64,000 nt of DNA from Bradyrhizobium lablabi. Its GTDB lineage: Bacteria; Pseudomonadota; Alphaproteobacteria; Rhizobiales; Xanthobacteraceae. The notes under the pieces are model-generated. The model made no database searches. It was given only the letters and a program-made list of their open reading frames with translations, and had not been told where the DNA came from. The stretch covers positions 1,240,001 through 1,304,000 of the forward strand of contig NZ_LT670844.1 of NCBI RefSeq assembly GCF_900141755.1. Reading direction: 5' to 3'. Below, piece after piece: positions 34,267 through 41,176 of the stretch (positions are counted from its first letter, which is position 1; each line of letters opens with the position of its first letter). A program made the translations under genes and the position numbers.

Positions 34267-34631
34267 CAATAAAACGCCTTCGGATCAAACCCGTGATACT
34301 TGCAGACCTGCGCGGCGAATTTTCGGAATGCGGCGTTGTGGAATTTTGGACCACTGCGCTTGCTCTCCATATTGTTGGCCCAGAGGTGCAAATGCACCAT
34401 TTCATGTGAGAGAACGTTGATTAGCGTGCCGGTATATCCCACCGCCTTCGAAGAAACCGTGATCGTATGACGAGCCCCGTCCCATTGATAATGAGCGAAG
34501 CAATCCAGAGCCCCGCCAACAATGAATTTAACATCTTCGCCATGTGGCAAATTCCAATCGCTGAATGGTTTTGTTTCTCGCAGAAACTCGTAGCACGCCT
34601 CAAGCATCTCTGCAGTTAAGGGAAGCGTCAT
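34266..34631 (-). CDS. SprT-like zinc metalloprotease-type phage protein
   Basis: The 121-residue protein has the zinc motif HEMVH at residues 76-80 in LINVLSHEMVHLHLW, and lysine/histidine-rich sequence after it, in the manner of SprT/Spartan-like domains. Known relatives act on DNA-protein crosslinks, or are of unknown role in phages. The start overlaps the stop of the preceding large gene by 4 bp (ATGA), so the two products are made together. Confidence 0.75.
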   Translation of the reverse strand: MTLPLTAEMLEACYEFLRETKPFSDWNLPHGEDVKFIVGGALDCFAHYQWDGARHTITVSSKAVGYTGTLINVLSHEMVHLHLWANNMESKRSGPKFHNAAFRKFAAQVCKYHGFDPKAFY

Positions 34632-36298
34632 GCCCGCCACCTATCGCCCTGCATTGTGATGATGCTTCGCTTGGAATTTAGATACGTCACAATATGCGAT
34701 TTCGAATGCGACGATGGACCTTTTTGCAAATTCGGGTCCGTAGCACAGACGCCAGCCGAATAGACGCCATCGTGAACCGTGGCCTGATGGTCGTGGCCCT
34801 TGTTGATCTTAATCGCGACCCGAGTCAGGTTTTGCGTCGATCCAATTGAGCCGTTGGTTCCGACGTGGCCATGAAGACCGCACTCAATGCCGCCGCGGTC
34901 CTTGCAGATTTCGAATGATGATCCGATCGGGATGAAATTGACGCCCTCCATTCCGGAAGGGTCGGCCTCGTGGAGGACGTGGCGGAAAATAGAGAAGTTT
35001 TCAGCGCCCTGCTCTATCGCCTGGTGGACCGCCAGATTCCATCGATGGAACGCCGTTGCGTTCGTCAGATCCTTTCGGATGTCGGTATTTTGTAGCCAGC
35101 GCGCGATCCAGTAGTCGTGATTAGATTCAACGACATCCGATCGGCACCAATCCCGCTTTGTGGCCCGAAGGAATGCCGCGCAGGCCTTAACCTCCCGGTC
35201 GACGTCCAGCCGATTTTTGACGTGCAATACGTACCGCTCATGCGGCTTATCGGCCTGCCAATGATTGATGGCCTCCCCGTGGAATAGGTCATGGAAGAAC
35301 TGATCGAACGGCCGCAAGGCGTCCAGCATCGATTCTTCTGACGATGGCGCCAACGTATCCGCGTCAACGCCCCACGCACCCAGCGCCACGGCTGGGTCAA
35401 GGATAGCCCGATGAATGTCACCCCAGTTTATTGCCGCAATACGGTGCCCGGACGTGACTGAGCCCGATTTGACGACGGAGTCCAAGTCCTGAAACGAGCC
35501 GTCCTCAACCGCATTGATCTGTCGGCAGAAGTGACGGCCCTGACGGTCGATTTCGACGAGCGTCGCGCCTATCACATGATGGAAAGCTGCCTTCAAACCC
35601 GCCTTTTTTGGAATGTAATTTTCAACGGTGCAACACCCCGTCGTCATAATGATCGGCGGGTCTTTGCCGGGCATCGCCGGCACAGTCTCGAGCGCGACCT
35701 TGGCGTGAGGAAAGACACCCCATTGCCCGCGGGTGTAGGTCTGAAGCCCGGATAGCGGCCGGTTGGCGGTAGGGAGCGTGTTCATCTCGGCGCAGAACAG
35801 GACGCTTCCGCATTCCTGCCGATCGAATCGAAGGAACGGCCTCACCTGTTCCGCAAAGACGTTGTTGCGCGTCGTGTGGTCGGTGAAGGTGCCGAGCTGA
35901 TAGGTGAACGGCCCTACCAGGATCTCGGCGCCGATGTGCTCGGCATAGGCCGTGAGGTTGCGCCAGAAGCCCGCATGTACGGGCGTGTCGTTCTGGGAGG
36001 CCGTGAGCAGCCATCGACGGGCCGCGGCTACCACCGGCTTTCCTTTCGTCACCGCCGCACGATTCCAGAGAGACCAGTCCGGAGAAAAGCTCTCCTTGCC
36101 CTCCGCCTCGTTTTTCCGCTGGCGATAGACCCAAGATGTCAGCCGCCTTTGATTGACGGGAATGTCCTTGGCGGCAATCTGGACTGCCGAACCTTTGCCG
36201 CCGGCGACGCCCATCGGGGAATAACCGTCCCGTAGTCGCTTCTCGATGGCCGTCTTGAATTTTAGAGATATTTCCGGCGCGATCGCTGGAGTGGGCAT
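34628..36298 (-). CDS. Phage HTH/metallophosphoesterase-like protein (T5 A1-type)
   Basis: The 556-residue protein has an N-terminal basic region with a helix-turn-helix-like stretch (about residues 10-60). After it comes a part with calcineurin-like phosphoesterase marks in order: NWGDIHRAIL (D-x-H), ESNHDYWIARWLQ (N-H-D) and GLHGHVGTNG (G-x-H), followed by INKGHDHQATV. This set recalls the Mre11-like fold of the T5 A1 DNA-transfer protein family. A role as phage nuclease or phosphatase is inferred. Translation is coupled to the SprT-like gene. Confidence 0.65.
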   Translation of the reverse strand: MPTPAIAPEISLKFKTAIEKRLRDGYSPMGVAGGKGSAVQIAAKDIPVNQRRLTSWVYRQRKNEAEGKESFSPDWSLWNRAAVTKGKPVVAAARRWLLTASQNDTPVHAGFWRNLTAYAEHIGAEILVGPFTYQLGTFTDHTTRNNVFAEQVRPFLRFDRQECGSVLFCAEMNTLPTANRPLSGLQTYTRGQWGVFPHAKVALETVPAMPGKDPPIIMTTGCCTVENYIPKKAGLKAAFHHVIGATLVEIDRQGRHFCRQINAVEDGSFQDLDSVVKSGSVTSGHRIAAINWGDIHRAILDPAVALGAWGVDADTLAPSSEESMLDALRPFDQFFHDLFHGEAINHWQADKPHERYVLHVKNRLDVDREVKACAAFLRATKRDWCRSDVVESNHDYWIARWLQNTDIRKDLTNATAFHRWNLAVHQAIEQGAENFSIFRHVLHEADPSGMEGVNFIPIGSSFEICKDRGGIECGLHGHVGTNGSIGSTQNLTRVAIKINKGHDHQATVHDGVYSAGVCATDPNLQKGPSSHSKSHIVTYLNSKRSIITMQGDRWRA

Positions 36299-36299
36299 T

Positions 36300-36722
36300 C
36301 TAGATGCCAGTCGCCTGCACGTAGCACCACGTATAACCGGAGGTGCTTACGAATAGAACGCCGTGACCGGTCGGATTGCCCTTATCATATTTGAGCTTTT
36401 CGGGAGGGACTTCGAATTCTGTCCCGCTCGGAACGTGCGGGCGTCCAAGAGGACCATCGGGCCTGTCGTCCGTCACGACGGCATAGGTCTTGCCGTCGCG
36501 GACGTGAACCTCGTCAGCCCAATAGCTGTCAGCTTCCGTGCAACAAATCGAGCCTGGCGCATCGGGACGTTCTAAGGTTCGGTACCATTCATGGATGGCC
36601 GGATCGGAGTTTTGCCATTGCCCAACGTCGCGGGCATTTGCACCGCGCACCGATCCCAGCAGCATCCCGAAAACAAGCCCGAGTAAAATCCCGAGCGCAA
36701 CGCTCTTGAAATACGATTTCAT
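36300..36722 (-). CDS. Phage protein with N-terminal membrane anchor (140 residues)
   Basis: From the ATG at 36722 (overlapping the previous stop by 4 bp) the protein starts MKSYFKSVALGILLGLVFGMLLGS, a membrane anchor or signal, followed by a soluble domain with CCTEADSYWADEVHVRDGKTY and a conserved-looking ending GVLFVSTSGYTWCYVQATGI. I recall similar exported proteins in Bradyrhizobium phages and chromosomes, with no function. It ends one base before the metallophosphoesterase start. Confidence 0.55.
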   Translation of the reverse strand: MKSYFKSVALGILLGLVFGMLLGSVRGANARDVGQWQNSDPAIHEWYRTLERPDAPGSICCTEADSYWADEVHVRDGKTYAVVTDDRPDGPLGRPHVPSGTEFEVPPEKLKYDKGNPTGHGVLFVSTSGYTWCYVQATGI

Positions 36723-36865
36723 TTCGCGCGGCCTTCCCAAAATGTTTGAATTGCCCACACGACCAAAACGATCAGCATGACGACTCCAGTTGCAATAAGG
36801 TCGCGTTTGAATTCGCCGCTAAACACGGCAGCGTCTTTTATGATTGCGAGTGCATTTCCGATCAT
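36719..36865 (-). CDS. Small single-helix membrane protein in the lysis region (48 residues)
   Basis: Starts MIGNALAIIKDAAVFSGEFK at 36865, overlapping the preceding M15 peptidase stop by 4 bp, and stops over the next start by 4 bp. One hydrophobic helix (LIATGVVMLIVLVVWAIQTF) is followed by a basic end. Overlap at both sides strongly supports translation. Position in the lysis module allows a holin-like or accessory role. Confidence 0.6.
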   Translation of the reverse strand: MIGNALAIIKDAAVFSGEFKRDLIATGVVMLIVLVVWAIQTFWEGRAK

Positions 36866-37284
36866 CGCCGACGTCTCCGATGATGGCGCGTGTGACGCGC
36901 ATGACCGCCCCAACCGCCGACCTGAAAATGCCCGCTATCCGCCCATCGCCATTGCGCGCCAGAAATTGCCCCGCATGAATTTGCGATAGCGATTTCGTTT
37001 GATGGCATGCGCGGGATTGTTCGGTTGCGCGCGATTTGATTAACGTCCAGAGCAAGCCCCGCGGGATGCAGCGATCCCTTCACGCTTCCGCGCCTGCGGT
37101 ATCCGCCCATGAACCTGACGGGATAGCCGGCAGATTCGAGGCCGCGAACCACACATTGAAGCGCCGAAGCCGCGCTATCTGCGACGGATGCCGACGCGCC
37201 AGAACGCGAATGAATCAAGGCGGCATTTGCCGTCGACGCCACGCATAGGAATGCGAGCGCCGCAGCCATGAAGGCGCGAAGCAT
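36862..37284 (-). CDS. Exported M15-type (VanY/endolysin-like) peptidase
   Basis: The 140-residue protein has a signal peptide ending in ANA (residue 21), and GAGG about 7 bases ahead of its ATG. The zinc ligands of the M15 family are visible: His73 and Asp80 in GSLHPAGLALDVN, and His119 in WADSGHFQVGGW. M15 enzymes cut peptide bonds in peptidoglycan stems. With a signal peptide it would act in the periplasm, beside the endolysin. The last residues are a run of histidine and arginine (HTRHHRRRRR). Confidence 0.75.
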   Translation of the reverse strand: MLRAFMAAALAFLCVASTANAALIHSRSGASASVADSAASALQCVVRGLESAGYPVRFMGGYRRRGSVKGSLHPAGLALDVNQIARNRTIPRMPSNEIAIANSCGAISGAQWRWADSGHFQVGGWGGHARHTRHHRRRRR

Positions 37285-37309
37285 TTAGAACCTCAGATGT
37301 GATGGAAGG

Positions 37310-37606
37310 TTACTTACCGAGCAGGGTCTTGAAGCCGAGCCACACGGCACCGACAAAGCCGGAAACGAGCGCCGTTATGACGACCTTGAATGTCAAGCCC
37401 TGCGCCGCCTCTACGCTCTTGCGCCATCTCCGTAGATGCCGGAAGTCGGCGCGGATTTCTTTTTTCTCGTCATCCTCAATACCGAACGCCGTTAAAATAG
37501 ATGCCACGGCCTTGATAACGGCATCGTCCAAAAGTTGACCGTGCTGCTCTCTCTCTTCATCGAGAGTGGCCTTAACTATGGCGCGGATTTCATGCTCTTG
37601 CATCAT
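37310..37606 (-). CDS. Phage membrane protein, holin-like topology (98 residues)
   Basis: The protein is a charged helix (EEREQHGQLLDDAVIKAVASIL, DDEKKEIRADFRHLRRWRKSVE) followed by one membrane helix (TFKVVITALVSGFVGAVWLGF) and a short basic tail. This shape is common among phage proteins next to the lysis genes; I recall DUF6127 for it, without certainty. Its start overlaps the stop of a 21-codon ORF by 4 bp. Confidence 0.6.
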   Translation of the reverse strand: MMQEHEIRAIVKATLDEEREQHGQLLDDAVIKAVASILTAFGIEDDEKKEIRADFRHLRRWRKSVEAAQGLTFKVVITALVSGFVGAVWLGFKTLLGK

Positions 37607-37668
37607 TTACCGCCATAGGTTTTGCGGACGCCGGGAGCGACGATGGTTCTGATCTCCTGGCGGTCCAT
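37603..37668 (-). CDS. Putative 21-residue coupled peptide between HNH-AP2 gene and holin-like gene
   Basis: The ORF begins at an ATG that overlaps the HNH-AP2 stop by one base (TGATG). It ends at a TGA that overlaps the next ATG by 4 bp (ATGA). The peptide is MDRQEIRTIVAPGVRKTYGG plus one lysine. No resemblance is known. The exact tiling of junctions suggests it is read, either as a real peptide or as a coupling device that hands ribosomes on to the next gene. Confidence 0.4.
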   Translation of the reverse strand: MDRQEIRTIVAPGVRKTYGGK

Positions 37669-38165
37669 CACGCGACCCTCGCAAATTCGCCGTGGAGGTC
37701 AGCCGCTGCCGCGCAATATGCAGCGTAGGCATCATATGGTGTATCGAACTGGCCAAGGTGCCTCTTGGCGCCCGCAATACATATTTCAGCCCGCCATTTC
37801 TTCCCACTCTTGGAAACACCTTTGAGGCCACTTGCGCTATTTTTCTGCGCGCCCCTATTGCGGGCATTTTCCGACGGGCTGCACGGCCGCAGATTGACAC
37901 GTCGGTTATTCAACCCATCGCCGTCATGGTGATCGATGGGGACCGCCGGATCGCCGACACTGAGAATAGCCCGGTGCATCATTACATTGCACTTCTTGCC
38001 CGCGATCCACTGTTTGCGATAGGCGTATTTGGTACCCCAACTTAGCTGAACGCACCAATTCCAGCGTTCAACCAGATGAACATCTGCGGCGTCGATGATA
38101 GCCGTGAAGCCTTGCGTCAAGGGCACGTAAGCCACATCGCCATCAATGATGATTTTACGCTTCAC
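37668..38165 (-). CDS. HNH homing endonuclease with AP2 DNA-binding domain
   Basis: This 165-residue protein starts at a GTG overlapping the Rz1-like stop by 4 bp. Residues 55-100 hold the HNH core, including MHRAILSVGD, VPIDHHDGDGLNNRRVNLRPCSPSENARN. The C-terminus carries an AP2 domain (SGLKGVSKSGKKWRAEIC and the KRHLGQFDTPYDAYAAY stretch), the usual layout of free-standing phage homing nucleases. It sits inside the lysis cassette between spanins and the holin-like gene, so it is probably an intruder that has adapted its ends to the host operon. Confidence 0.88.
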   Translation of the reverse strand: MKRKIIIDGDVAYVPLTQGFTAIIDAADVHLVERWNWCVQLSWGTKYAYRKQWIAGKKCNVMMHRAILSVGDPAVPIDHHDGDGLNNRRVNLRPCSPSENARNRGAQKNSASGLKGVSKSGKKWRAEICIAGAKRHLGQFDTPYDAYAAYCAAAADLHGEFARVA

Positions 38166-38470
38166 GGCCGAGCCCCTATTCTATAACTCTCTCTCATTGC
38201 GCCATACCAGCCCGCAGAGGCCGACAGGCGCGCGTTAGCTTCGATCAATGCCGTTCCAGTGAGACGCAACGCGGCGCGCGCATCCTGCCCCTTGTAGAGC
38301 ACCGGAACCGGCACGGGATGCATAAGTCTACCGGGCGCCGGGGGGAGACTTCGTGAAACGGGGCCGGGATTTGTGGTTTGGCATCCGGCCAAGATCGACG
38401 TCATCAAGAGCGCAGGAAGGGCGAGCCTCCAGCGTTGCGATATAGGCGGCATCTTTCGATCGCTGATCAT
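38162..38470 (-). CDS. Rz1-like outer-membrane spanin lipoprotein, nested in Rz
   Basis: Spanins fuse inner and outer membranes in the last step of lysis. From the ATG at 38470 (GAGG about 9 bases ahead) the product has a lipoprotein signal with lipobox LAGC (LPALLMTSILAGCQTTNPG), then a proline-rich mature part (SRSLPPAPGRLMHPVPVPV). It starts within the Rz-like gene in another frame and extends beyond it, as in lambda Rz/Rz1. An alternative start is the ATG at 38452. Confidence 0.8.
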   Translation of the reverse strand: MISDRKMPPISQRWRLALPALLMTSILAGCQTTNPGPVSRSLPPAPGRLMHPVPVPVLYKGQDARAALRLTGTALIEANARLSASAGWYGAMRESYRIGARP

Positions 38471-38792
38471 TTGCAGTTGCCTCAATGGTGGTTGCGCGTG
38501 CGGCTTCGTCGGCCGCGGATTTTTTGGCGTTGTCGAGATCGGCCTGTTGTGCGGCGAGTTTCGCGGCCAATTCACCGGCTCGGCATTTCGCGCTTTCGAC
38601 GCGGGCGCCGTAGATCGCGCCGATGAACAGCGCCGCGACGATGGACAGCGCGAACAGGCACGGCTTGCAGCCGAGAATGAACCGCATCACGGCCTGCAAA
38701 ACCGGGATGGCCACTCCCGGCACCAAAATGACGGCAGCTATCGTGCCGGCGACGCCAAGGACGCCAACGGCCCCGAATATCCACATCAGCAT
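38328..38792 (-). CDS. Rz-like inner-membrane spanin
   Basis: The 154-residue protein has two N-terminal hydrophobic segments (residues 3-27 and 45-62), then a long heptad-like helix rich in alanine, glutamine and glutamate (AGELAAKLAAQQADLDNAKKS up to TLEAR), as in i-spanins. The second reading frame encodes the Rz1-like lipoprotein. It starts 2 bases after the endolysin stop. Having two N-terminal helices where lambda Rz has one is unusual. Confidence 0.75.
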   Translation of the reverse strand: MLMWIFGAVGVLGVAGTIAAVILVPGVAIPVLQAVMRFILGCKPCLFALSIVAALFIGAIYGARVESAKCRAGELAAKLAAQQADLDNAKKSAADEAARATTIEATANDQRSKDAAYIATLEARPSCALDDVDLGRMPNHKSRPRFTKSPPGAR

Positions 38793-38794
38793 CG

Positions 38795-40030
38795 CTATTG
38801 CTCCATCACGCCAGCGTGCGTGCCGCTCTGGTGGTCGGCTAGACGGGCCGCCCTGATCTGGTGCGCGTATCGGATGACGAAATAGCCGCCGATCACGACC
38901 GCGATGGCGATGACGATAACGACGGGATGGCCGATAATCGGCTGGATCAGGTCGTGAACCGATGCCCAGAGGGTTTTGACCTGCGTTGCCTTGTCGGCCG
39001 CGTCTTGGGCGTTGTTGAGGGCCGTTCCCGCTTGTTCGATCACCGCCCCCGCCCCTACCGTGCCGCCAACGATAACTTTCCCCTTCCCGATCGCGTCGAC
39101 CGTGTCGGCGCGCGCGATCGTGGTCGACCCGGCCTCCCTGAGATCGTCCAGCGTGGCGCCCTCCCGTTCAGGGGAAACAGGGCGCGCGTCAGCTTCCGCC
39201 AGGGCCTCACGGGTTGCCTGATCGTAATGCCCCGTCACCGGGAGGCCTTCGTGCGCCTGGAACGCGGATAGCGCTCCTATTGTCTTGGTGCCCCATTTCC
39301 CATCGGGCAGTCCGGCTTCGGGATATTTGAGCTCGCGAAGCTTGATCTGGATTTGCTCGATTTCCTCGCGGGAAAGGTGTTCTTCCGGCCAGTCCTGCAC
39401 CGGCACAGCCTCGAGCGTCGGTAACTTGCGCGTCCATTTCCGATTCGCCGCGGCGAGTCGGGTGTCGTATTGATTCTGCCGATAGCCCTCCCCGTTATAC
39501 CGCAGCGCGACATAGGCCCAATCGCCGCGCTCGATCGCCGAAATCAACTTGCGGCTTTTGAGGAACCGAATCATCAGTTCGATATGCCCGGCAACACCCT
39601 GCGTCGTCAGGTATTCGACCATCTGGGTTGCGGAGGCGAAGCCGACTTCCCGGCACTCGTTGCCCATGATCTGAGGCAAGCCCCATGAGCATGATCGGAG
39701 CGCGCAATCCTCGTCGACCGCCTTGGCCCTGGCGAGAAGCGCCAGGCGCTGGGCTGAATTGCGCTCGTCGCGGTATTGCGTGGCTTTGTCCCATTTCGGG
39801 ATGGCGAGGCCGAACCGTTCGGCTTTGGCGACCTTTGCCGGCTGACGCGCCGCCAGTTCACGCCGGAAAATGTGCCGCTCGAACAGGAAAACCGGCGTCC
39901 GGCCGTCTGCTTCTGTCGGCGCGCCGGCGGTTTCGACCTCCACAATGGCCAGCATTCCTGCCTTCGGAATTCCGGCTTTTTCGGCTGCGTCGGCGATCTG
40001 GAGTGCAAGTTTGTCGCTAAACATGGACAT
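38795..40030 (-). CDS. Phage endolysin: N-acetylmuramidase (DUF3380) with peptidoglycan-binding domain and C-terminal membrane helix
   Basis: From the ATG at 40030 (GAGG ahead) the enzyme has 411 residues. The first 190 match the DUF3380 muramidase family: a likely catalytic Glu in AIVEVETAGAP, then VFLFERHIFRR, CSWGLPQIMG and ALRYNGEGYRQNQYD. A peptidoglycan-binding domain type 1 follows (LREL...DGKWGTKTIGALSAFQ near 240-285). The C-terminus has a membrane helix (VVIVIAIAVVIGGYFVIRYA), not normal for a cytoplasmic endolysin, which suggests membrane-tethered or pinholin-type release. Confidence 0.88.
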   Translation of the reverse strand: MSMFSDKLALQIADAAEKAGIPKAGMLAIVEVETAGAPTEADGRTPVFLFERHIFRRELAARQPAKVAKAERFGLAIPKWDKATQYRDERNSAQRLALLARAKAVDEDCALRSCSWGLPQIMGNECREVGFASATQMVEYLTTQGVAGHIELMIRFLKSRKLISAIERGDWAYVALRYNGEGYRQNQYDTRLAAANRKWTRKLPTLEAVPVQDWPEEHLSREEIEQIQIKLRELKYPEAGLPDGKWGTKTIGALSAFQAHEGLPVTGHYDQATREALAEADARPVSPEREGATLDDLREAGSTTIARADTVDAIGKGKVIVGGTVGAGAVIEQAGTALNNAQDAADKATQVKTLWASVHDLIQPIIGHPVVIVIAIAVVIGGYFVIRYAHQIRAARLADHQSGTHAGVMEQ

Positions 40031-40138
40031 AGTTTTCCCTCGCCAAAAGACGGTGAAGTCCGGCAATCTCTGGTGGTTTTGGGGGCTGTTCTAGGTGGGG
40101 TTGCGATGATAGGCTCCCTCGACTGAGGGGCGACGCAA

Positions 40139-40219
40139 ATGATGAATCTGCTACGCGCTATCCGCGACTTTTTCAGAAGCGCTTGGAAAGAGGCCGATTG
40201 GGATGGAAGGCAATGGTGA
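40139..40219 (+). CDS. Putative 26-residue peptide on the plus strand inside the late operon
   Basis: A double ATG at 40139/40142 follows GAGGGG by about 8 bases. The ORF reads MMNLLRAIRDFF and continues, tryptophan-rich, to DWDGRQW before a TGA at 40217-40219. It ends exactly one base before the stop codon of the opposing SGNH gene and starts about 110 bases from the divergent endolysin start. It is the only plus-strand candidate in the 30-kb late region. Amphipathic helix likely; function unknown. Confidence 0.35.
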   Translation: MMNLLRAIRDFFRSAWKEADWDGRQW

Positions 40220-41176
40220 TTAAACGAACGCGGATTGAAACGCGGTCGCCAGCTTGACGTGTCCGCTATTAAGCGGGTGATACGCGCCGTCCATGTCCAC
40301 GCCCAAGTTCAGGACATTCACGTTTACGGCGGTGATATTAAGGCCATCGGCTACAAGCTCGGCGATCAATGAAGTAATCGCGGCGTTGTAGGAATCTACG
40401 TTGGCAGAAGAACCACCAGCGGTATAAGCCTGAGCATAGATCACGTTGCTGACGTAGACCCGAGGCTTGACAGTCTGCGCGTTGCCAGCAACCCAATCGA
40501 TATAGACTGTGTTTCCTGCGCCGGTCGCTGATGTGACGACGATCTGGACCGAGTGAACGCCCGCACTCAATCCGGGGAAACGCAGGAGCATTGCACCGTA
40601 GGTGACGCCGTTTATTGTTGGGCCTAGACCTGTCGTTTGAGTGGCGTAAGAACCAACGGTAACACCGTCGATCAGAACGTTGAATGTACCAGGAGCGCTG
40701 TCTTGTTGGATCATTCCAAGATAGACGGTCGTTCCATTTACTGAGAACGTCGCAGTCGAGCCGTTGGTCGTCGAGCTTTTGCCTAGACCATAGACCCCAG
40801 TGTTAACCCACGTTCCCGTGTAGACGCCGCTCGAAACTCCGAACTGCTTGATCCCCAAACCAAGGTAAGCGGCGAGGCATTGAAGACCCCTGCGATAATA
40901 TCCAAGCGTCGTTGCGTTGACGCCATAGATGCGCTCGTCGTTCACACCGAGCATGATAGTGGAGATGTCACCATAGGCAGGATTGATGCCGTAGATCTTG
41001 ACGGTTTGGTCCGGAACCATGTCGCCGTTGGTTCCGTAATTGGTGATCGGCCGACAGAGCGCGGTCGACAGCAGATACACATACCCGTTGGTTATCGGGC
41101 TTGCGGCTGTCCCTAGAGTGACGCTGTCACCAAAGGCGCGGAAAATGCCCGGAGGCGATCCTGCGAAATGCCTCAC
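40220..41176 (-). CDS. Phage tail SGNH (GDSL-type) hydrolase
   Basis: The 318-residue protein has the SGNH blocks: FGDSVTLG with Ser18, the glycine-asparagine block NYGTNGDMV near residue 46, LGVND with Asn79, and near the end DGAYHP with His300. SGNH enzymes in phage tails deacetylate or de-esterify host surface polysaccharides. A beta-rich insert (about residues 115-235) lies between blocks III and V, possibly a carbohydrate-binding module. It starts at a GTG overlapping the upstream fibre gene by 4 bp. Confidence 0.8.
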   Translation of the reverse strand: MRHFAGSPPGIFRAFGDSVTLGTAASPITNGYVYLLSTALCRPITNYGTNGDMVPDQTVKIYGINPAYGDISTIMLGVNDERIYGVNATTLGYYRRGLQCLAAYLGLGIKQFGVSSGVYTGTWVNTGVYGLGKSSTTNGSTATFSVNGTTVYLGMIQQDSAPGTFNVLIDGVTVGSYATQTTGLGPTINGVTYGAMLLRFPGLSAGVHSVQIVVTSATGAGNTVYIDWVAGNAQTVKPRVYVSNVIYAQAYTAGGSSANVDSYNAAITSLIAELVADGLNITAVNVNVLNLGVDMDGAYHPLNSGHVKLATAFQSAFV

